Of a stretch of 64,000 bases of DNA, positions 60,301 through 64,000 are shown piece after piece. Numbering within the stretch: the first letter of the stretch is position 1; each line of letters begins with the position of its first letter. Made by a program: the position numbers and the translations under genes. Source of the DNA: Scolanthus callimorphus (Eukaryota; Cnidaria; Anthozoa; Actiniaria; Edwardsiidae); the NCBI GenBank assembly GCA_033964015.1, contig CM066925.1:10772204-10836203 (forward strand). Direction: 5' to 3'. The notes below the pieces were generated by a model, which ran no database searches, was not told where the DNA came from, and saw only the letters and a list, made by a program, of their open reading frames with translations.

Positions 60301-63300
60301 TCACAACCCGTCTCCTTCCGAGCACCGGGTGAGATTTTGTCCTCAAAAATTTCGAAAGACGATAATCTTCAAGAGAACGAATAGCATTTAAAGGTTTTTC
60401 CAAATTAAAGAAAAGAAAAGAAAAGAAATATAGATTGATTTCTATGACAAAAGAAATGATTATAGATATAACAGGAAATGTATATAGATCAAGACAAATT
60501 CCAGGAAATGTTCTAAGAATTCTTTTTAGACCTTTTCTTGGAATGCATCTTCTAAACAGCAATGTTTTCTTTTCTATTTCAGCTCCTGATCCGGGAGACA
60601 TCATAGTAAACAATCTTCGAGTTGGTCGTTTTGTGGAAGAAGATAATGATCTATTCGCAGTGAATTTTACATGGGAAAAACCCACACTTAAAAATGTACC
60701 CGTAGACCACTACAAGATATCCTATCGCCTGACTGGATACCCGGGAGGACAATCATTAAACATGATACCACGGTATGAGCACCTAGAGATAATATGGTCT
60801 GTAAAGCCAATAAGATTCACTAATTCTTTATGAAACTAAAACATTTTATGGAACGCGCCTGCTTCTTAACTAGAGTCTATAAACCCAGAGCTCGCCGGGT
60901 CGTCTTTGACGCATGCGCGAGAATATAATCAGTCAAGCGTCCTGCAATTTTGAACCCAGAGCTCTCAGGCTCGTCTGCTCGAAGGGGTTACAGCTTTTGA
61001 CGCATGCGCCAATTTGATAGAGAGACGTTGACAGAAACACCTTTCTGCGCATGCCTCAGCTTTCAAAATCAGCCAATCATCGAAGGTCCTCAAATGGATG
61101 CCCCCAGAGCCTCCCTTACGAGCGGACGAGCTCTGGGTTCGAGAATGAGAGCTCACCGGGTCGTCACCTGGCGGTGTCTTTGACGCATGCGCGAGAGTAT
61201 AATCAGTCAAGCGTTATGCGCACTTGAAAATCCATCACGTGTGCATTCCACCATACAAACACTAATATACACTCATTACGTTCCATGCGTCTATCAAAGG
61301 CGCCATCGCCATTATGAAAAAGGGAGGAAAACGAGGTCATGTGAATGGACGATTCCAGCTATAGCGCACGCGCGCGCGGCATGTCGGTAGACGTGGGACA
61401 TTTGTCGAACAAACTGTTAAAAAGCAGGCGCTGCATTCTGGTAGTTGTGGGACGCGGCTTGGGCATTTCTGAATTAAGAAGAGCGCGGGCTTATAGCTGG
61501 AGTCGTCCATTGCTTTTGCTGCGTTCTATCGCGAAATGGCTATAAAAGCAATCAAACCCTCATCTTCATACGGTTCTTTGGAAACATAGAAGAAGACACG
61601 CCAGCTTTCAAAGATACTCTTGTCTTGAAACATACAAGATCACCAATCTCACTCGTGTTCCTTGCAAAGTTTTGATTGATGTTCTTGCTCCTCTGTTACA
61701 GAGAAATACTGTGTATTCAGTCAGTGGAATTTACCCAGTGGAAACCGTAACCTTTCTAGTAAGTAAATTTTAGGAAAAGCAAGTTGAAACACCTGTATAG
61801 CGGTGTCGTTCATGGGGTAGGATGTAACCACACTCTTATTATATAAACTATAGTGTTTTATCAGGATTTAGGCCACTGAGAAATATCTTAATTCGCACGT
61901 GTGAACAATTACGATAATGCCCACTATCCTGAAATTCACCAAATCGAAACTTTTTCACAAAAAGTTTATATAATAAACAGAATAATACATAGGCGCTTGG
62001 AGATATTACTTAAATCCTTATCTAGCAACAGGAGAGAATTCCAAGTACAAAACTCAATAGACTGTTCTGTATGTGTTACTACGTGATCGTTTAGCCTTGT
62101 TTACAGTCACAGTCATCACAGTAGGAAACTACAGATGTTGTGAGGCGAAGAAAAACATTGTATACAGTAACATGGTTTTGGAGTGACTGTGCGGGTATAT
62201 GTTTCATGCTGGCTCTAAATCATCTGTGCAGATGAAATCACGATCATGTCTTTTCTACCCTTAGGTCACACCAGTTTTTAGGAGTTCCTCTTTCTTCACG
62301 GCCCGACAAGCAAACCTCACCACAAGGGCACCAAGTACGTAGAATATTTATAGCGCACCATACATAAGAAAAAGTGGTATCAGACATATATAACCACCAA
62401 GTCGCTTTTGAGTGGTTTGAGACATTTTGGCATCTTTATGACGTAATCAGTGACGTCATATCACATGACTTTGACGTTAGATAGCTATCCACCTAAAGGC
62501 AACATTTGTCTCGTTTGGTAGTTATTGGAGCTGTGTTTCCGGAGATATGGTTTTATCTTTCTCTTTCCTGAATAAAACCTATCCGTCCGTAAACGCAGGT
62601 ATCCCAATTCTAGAAAAGTCAATATCTCAAGAAGGCAACATCGCTAGGTCACCAAACTTGGGTAAAATTATCTTGGAGGCAAGGGGGGTGCACCACCAAG
62701 GCCACGTGGCATGACGTCATCGATGACGTCATCAAAACTAGAAAAGTCTATCTCAAGAAGGCAACATCGCAAGGTCACCAAACTTGGGTAAATTTATCTT
62801 GGAGGCAACGGGGGTGCACTACCAAGGTCACGTGGCATGACGTCATCGATGACGTCATCAAAATTAGAAAAGTCAATATCTCAAGGAGGCAACATCGTTA
62901 GATCACCAAACTTGGTCATCAAAACTATAAAAGTCGATAACTCGATGACAGTAAAGTATTAGTTCGAGCTCCGCTTTTAGGCAGTGCCTAAATCTTTATA
63001 TTAATAGAGTGGATTTCAAATGACTGTCGTGAGTAGTTCGCTATTACTTTGTAAACGCTCCTTTTATCCCAAACCAACCAAGGTGACTTTACCGCACTAT
63101 TCGAATGAACGTTAAGTACTACCTTTACTATGTCTATAGTATTCGAGACCAACCTAACCAATCTAGTATTCGAGTACACGAAAACAGGGCTCTACCTGGC
63201 GTTCTTGGTGGGATTCCTGTGGCTAGGAACGAAATTTGACGTCGCCTGCCCCAAGCCTCGCGCTTCTTCACTGCTCATCTCCGAGCACGGGCGGAAGGGC

Positions 63301-63613
63301 TCCCGGGTTCCAGATCATATTCATTGAGGTTTCCAGGGCTCCAAGACTTACCCTGTTAGGGCTATATAATTAGGGCTAACGGCTTACATTGAATTATTAT
63401 TATATAATAATTATAGAACCAAAACCAGAGTTACTGAGGGTTCGCAATCTGTCTACATGTTCCACCAACAACGGCGCAATACGAAGGATTTCATGGGATT
63501 CCCCACTAGCCAAGTTCATCGCAGTCAAATACTACAAAGTTCAATACATGCTCAAGTGGCTTTATAACCCGCGCTTTGTGGCGAGTGGAGCTCAGATTGA
63601 GAACTATGTTGCG
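33457..63613 (+). CDS. Anosmin/ROS1-like Cys-rich plus FN3-repeat protein, 3' end missing
   Basis: Nineteen exons: 33457-33579, 37513-37566, 38538-38594, 39525-39776, 52199-52364, 53094-53204, 53577-53668, 54403-54468, 55307-55367, 56545-56771, 57537-57593, 58051-58117, 59399-59586, 59736-59795, 60253-60328, 60583-60772, 61704-61758, 62265-62334, 63417-63613. Phases agree throughout and give 723 residues, open at the end. Residues 1-26 look like a signal peptide (IGLVFSLGTFTLLADA). The Cys-rich part (KARCYANCLEE, CQQCLKPCES, CLKSCQFLN) closely parallels anosmin-1 and the ROS1 N-terminus. FN3-like repeats follow at about 105-217, 219-330 (weak, extra Cys), 335-444, 446-552, 553-657 and 658 onward. 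Landmarks are LALSWQ, NITWLEP, KITWAKP, NFTWEKP and RISWDSP. Anosmin has a WAP domain and four FN3 repeats; here no WAP is seen and there are more repeats, so a ROS1-like receptor is an equal alternative. No transmembrane or kinase part lies in the window. Confidence 0.82.
33580..37512. other. FN3-gene intron 1
   Basis: A 3.9-kb intron. It contains an inverted-repeat element at 34747-35069 with AGGCCCTGTCCACACTA-type ends (partial copy near 58620), the retroposon-like tail at 36120-36257, and a hairpin region at 36436-36700. That region has arms such as GTTTTCTATGAG/CTCATAGAAAAC, and AGTAGAAACCCACT is mirrored by AGTGGGTTTCTACT. No exon was seen. Confidence 0.45.
36120..36257 (+). repeat. Retroposon 3' tail with ATTGT repeats
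   Basis: The sequence ends CCCAATAAAGTTATTGTATT followed by several more TTGTA units. This looks like the pentamer-repeat tail of a LINE- or SINE-type retroposon. Only the 3' end is recognisable; no reverse transcriptase frame is nearby. Confidence 0.4.
37886..38094. repeat. Decamer tandem array TGTCAATAGG, 17 identical copies
   Basis: Seventeen uninterrupted perfect copies of TGTCAATAGG occupy 37891-38060, preceded by a partial copy at 37886. Just after, at 38083-38094, CTATTGACACC is the inverse of one unit plus its neighbour. It lies in FN3-gene intron 2. Confidence 0.95.
38875..38990. repeat. Partial copy of the TTAGTCAAATC composite MITE
   Basis: It contains the second hairpin (AACAATTATTCCTCGAGCC to GGGCGAGAGGAATAATTGTT) and then a degenerate TTTTAGTCATATCACACTTG end. 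The order is opposite to 28868-29163. It lies in FN3-gene intron 3. Confidence 0.6.
43395..43583. mobile_element. MITE, TGTGGTTCCAG family
   Basis: The left end TGTGGTTCCAGAAAATATCC pairs with the degenerate right end CTTTCTGGATCGAACCACA. Internal GTGTTGAAAAGTGAC and GGAATTTCCAAAGG motifs match the copy at 1139. Confidence 0.65.
44356..44962. mobile_element. 607-bp MITE, ATGCACCAGTCAATTGACAG ends
   Basis: ATGCACCAGTCAATTGACAG at the left is inverted at the right as CTGTCAATTGACTGGTGCAT. Pairing extends about 60 bp through CCCCCATTCGCGCATTAGCG. No target duplication is obvious and no transposase frame exists. It ends about 230 bp before the foldback element at 45191. Confidence 0.8.
45640..46165. 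repeat. Left-arm tandem array, about 61-bp unit, about 8 copies
   Basis: Each unit reads roughly GTACGGCTAGAGGGTAGGAT, then ATGTACGGCTAGGGGGTAG, then GTAGGATCCTACAGAAATCA and ACATTT. GTAGGATCCTAC is a perfect 12-bp palindrome. Decayed units continue to about 46800. Confidence 0.9.
46507..46666. mobile_element. MITE, GGCGTAGCCAGG ends, nested in the foldback element
   Basis: AGCGGCGTAGCCAGGAATTT at the left and CCCCCCTGGCTACGCCTCT at the right are inverted. AGGGGGGC and GCCCCCCT also pair. It interrupts decayed 61-bp units. Confidence 0.6.
46915..48174. repeat. Foldback spacer: duplicated segments and TGACGTCA-type repeats
   Basis: A segment of about 150 bp (from CATCCACAGGCAACC) is present at 47020-47180 and again at 47213-47365. 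A related, inverted and decayed form lies at about 47930-48130. It includes GATGACGTCATTGATGACAT. Similar sequence forms the tandem array at 62600-62905. The part at 46915-47025 recurs inverted at 51375-51470. Confidence 0.6.
48175..49045. repeat. Right-arm tandem array, about 61-bp unit, about 14 copies
   Basis: This is the reverse complement of the left-arm array. Units carry AATGTTGATTTCTGTAGGAT, then CCTACCCCCTAGC. The palindrome GTAGGATCCTAC is conserved in nearly every copy, and spacing is 60-63 bp. Confidence 0.92.
49627..49756. mobile_element. MITE, ATAGAGCGRATTTCAGATGAC family
   Basis: The left end ATAGAGCGAATTTCAGATGA is inverted at the right as TATGAAATCCGCTCTAT. Other copies or fragments: 54489-54734, 53041-53058, near 56799 and near 63004. 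Confidence 0.7.
50397..51076. mobile_element. MITE, TAAGGCATGGCT family, copy 2
   Basis: The left end CTCAGTTCCTGTAAGGCATG and the right end CATGCCTTACAGGAACTGAG are perfect inverted copies. GGGGTGGTCTATCTT is answered inside by AAGATAGACCACCCC. Internal halves are themselves inverted (CCAACTGGAAATC near 50689 and GATTTCCAGTTGG near 50789). Confidence 0.75.
51892..52111. mobile_element. Composite MITE copy, TTAGTCAAATC family
   Basis: It starts TTAGTCAAATCACACTAGTG and ends GGCTCGAGGAATAATTGTTA. It has lost the middle of the double hairpin seen at 28868-29163. It ends about 90 bp before FN3-gene exon 5. Confidence 0.65.
52746..52938. repeat. Tandem array of CCAATCAGAAACGAAACCC units
   Basis: AGCCAATCAGAAACGAAACC-type units alternate with CAACCAACCAATCAGGGGA segments in about four imperfect copies. 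Each contains the CCAAT core. It lies in the intron after exon 5. Confidence 0.7.
54489..54734. mobile_element. MITE, ATAGAGCGGATTTCAGATGAC family, copy 2
   Basis: The left end ATAGAGCGGATTTCAGATGA is inverted at the right as TCATCTGAAATCTGCTCTAT. The interior repeats short CAATTG and GATTGGCT motifs. It begins 21 bp after exon 8 of the FN3 gene. A separate hairpin follows at about 54742-54905, with arms AAGTACTTTC and GAAAGTATTT. Confidence 0.7.
55790..55988. mobile_element. Hairpin MITE (55798-55980) with 8-bp target duplication
   Basis: The element is 183 bp and almost fully self-complementary. Its ends are TAGCCTGCGTAGCGGCTCTA and TAGAGCCGCTACGCTGGCTA. The flanks are ATTCACGC (55790-55797) and ATTCACTC (55981-55988), one mismatch apart. 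The copy of this locus at 57134-57254 lacks both the element and one flank copy, which confirms the boundaries. An 8-bp duplication fits hAT-like transposition. Confidence 0.88.
56028..56072 (+). CDS. Candidate 45-nt exon of the FN3 gene
   Basis: The segment follows a pyrimidine-rich TTAATCTGCAG acceptor and ends at a GTAAGTA donor. It is 45 nt long, so it can be included or skipped without changing phase. In the gene's phase it reads GCRFLKSFPRNECLS, open and with two Cys. It sits between exons 9 and 10, in a region already rich in Cys. The previous and next exons also join without it (K-V-DPPP), so it may be optional. Most of it, with its acceptor, is copied at 57134-57254. Confidence 0.55.
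56928..57313. mobile_element. Composite MITE copy carrying a captured intron/exon fragment
   Basis: The outer parts match the double-hairpin family at 28868-29163: TTAGTCAAATCACACTAGTG at the left, GGCTCGAGGAATAATTGTTA at the right. In the turn of the second hairpin, 57134-57254 is replaced by 121 bp that match 55751-55797 plus 55989-56062 of the neighbouring intron. The first hairpin lacks the inner GTAGGCTATAAGTTATAGCC part. Confidence 0.85.
57930..58040. repeat. Retroposon-like tail with TTATTA repeats
   Basis: TTGTCTCCCCAATTAGCTTG through CTTCTTTAAGTTTATTATTA ends in (ATT)n, as at the 3' end of a LINE- or SINE-type retroposon. It ends just before the acceptor of exon 12. No coding part is present. 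Confidence 0.35.
59812..60150. repeat. 82-bp GC-rich tandem array, four copies
   Basis: Units starting CGATGGCGTGAATTAGCAGG begin at 59812, 59894, 59976 and 60058, with a diverged fifth start at 60139. Copies are nearly identical and contain TTTGGCGCGCCC. The array begins 16 bp after exon 14 (59736-59795) and is far more GC-rich than its surroundings. Confidence 0.93.
60888..61215. repeat. Rearranged copies of the CCCAGAGCTC MITE family
   Basis: AACCCAGAGCTC starts occur at 60889 and 60954. GAGCTCTGGGTTCGAGAATG closes one unit at 61147. A segment with TTTGACGCATGCGCGAGA and ATAATCAGTCAAGCG is present on both sides (60907-60940 and 61178-61213). This suggests one copy inserted into another. 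The family member at 10353-10573 is intact. Confidence 0.6.
62600..62935. repeat. Tandem array of about 115 bp, three copies
   Basis: Each copy has AGAAAAGTCAATATCTCAAG, AACATCG, GTCACCAAACTTGGGTAAA and GGGGGTGCAC, then GATGACGTCATCAAAA. The first two copies are near full length and the third is shortened. It is related to the spacer repeats at 47020-48130. TGACGTCATCGATGACGTCA is a perfect palindrome in the first two copies. Confidence 0.8.
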
Positions 63614-63710
63614 GTAAAATATGTTGAATACGTTTATGGAGTGAATTTAATTTATACCACAACGCGCGCGTTTCTCGAATTCTGATTGGCTCTCAGCCGT
63701 TGGTACACTT

Positions 63711-63896
63711 AACAAATGTCCTCTGATTTTCCGTGGTATGTCCTCTTATATACCACGGAATGACGTAATAAAGTGGTCAAAATGTTGTGGACTCACGAGG
63801 CGCAGCCGAGTGGGTCCGCAGTACATTTTGACCACTTTATTACGTCATTCCGTGGTATATAAGAGGACATACCACGGAAAAACAGAGGACATTTGT
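63711..63896. mobile_element. Near-perfect long palindrome after exon 19
   Basis: The left arm begins AACAAATGTCCTCTG and includes CCGTGGTATGTCCTCTTATA. The right arm carries the inverse, TATAAGAGGACATACCACGG, ending CAGAGGACATTTGTT. The loop has CTCACGAGGCGCAGCCGAGTG. TTTATACCACAAC stands on both sides (63650-63662 and 63897-63909) as a direct repeat, so the element may be larger than the palindrome. Confidence 0.75.
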
Positions 63897-64000
63897 TTTA
63901 TACCACAACAAAAAGGCAAAAATAAAAAGGCAAAAGCAGCGCGCGCGCAGCCAAACGGTGTTTTCGTTGGTTCTTTTTAGCGCGCGAGCTTATGATGGCG

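Noticed and set aside
60254..60685. 143-residue minus-strand frame
   Set aside because: It spans two FN3-gene exons and the intron between them on the wrong strand.

Overview
This is eukaryotic nuclear DNA, most likely from an anthozoan cnidarian such as a stony coral or sea anemone. The organism is an inference from the style of the sequence: compact AT-rich metazoan genes with GT-AG introns, an animal-only gene set (UQCC3-, C14orf119- and GON7-like proteins, PPM1A/B, an anosmin/ROS1-like FN3 protein) and a very dense load of short inverted-repeat DNA transposons. No rRNA gene, confident tRNA gene, CRISPR array or bacterial operon was seen.

Left part (1-9 kb): four small conserved genes lie in two head-to-head pairs. 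Glyoxalase I (minus, five exons, 793-3763) faces a UQCC3-like mitochondrial complex III assembly factor (plus, 4057-4879). A C14orf119-like protein (minus, 6821-7156) faces a GON7-like KEOPS subunit (plus, 7532-8625). Each pair shares a short promoter interval of about 0.3-0.4 kb.

Middle (9-33 kb): this holds the last exon of an unrecognised single-pass membrane protein (13282-13652), a complete PPM1A/PPM1B-type Mg/Mn-dependent protein phosphatase (17010-24444, six exons, 395 residues), and about 9 kb of gene-free DNA filled with hairpins and MITEs.

Right half (33.4-64 kb): one large plus-strand gene runs off the window. At least nineteen exons, plus one new candidate exon, encode a signal peptide, an anosmin/ROS1-type Cys-rich region and about six fibronectin type III repeats (723 residues without the candidate exon). 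Its fourth intron is 12.4 kb and has collected many mobile elements.

The most notable structure sits in that intron: a 4.3-kb foldback element (45191-49475) flanked by an exact 9-bp target duplication. Its long inverted arms end in a Mutator-like terminal repeat and carry facing arrays of a 61-bp unit with a 12-bp palindrome. Two short elements elsewhere (6368-6529 and 10353-10573) also have 9-bp duplications. In the same host gene, a MITE in one intron contains a 121-bp copy of a neighbouring intron. That copy carries most of a candidate exon and preserves the empty site of another MITE insertion. Splice sites were placed by eye from consensus, reading frame and protein family resemblance; no alignment or database search was run.
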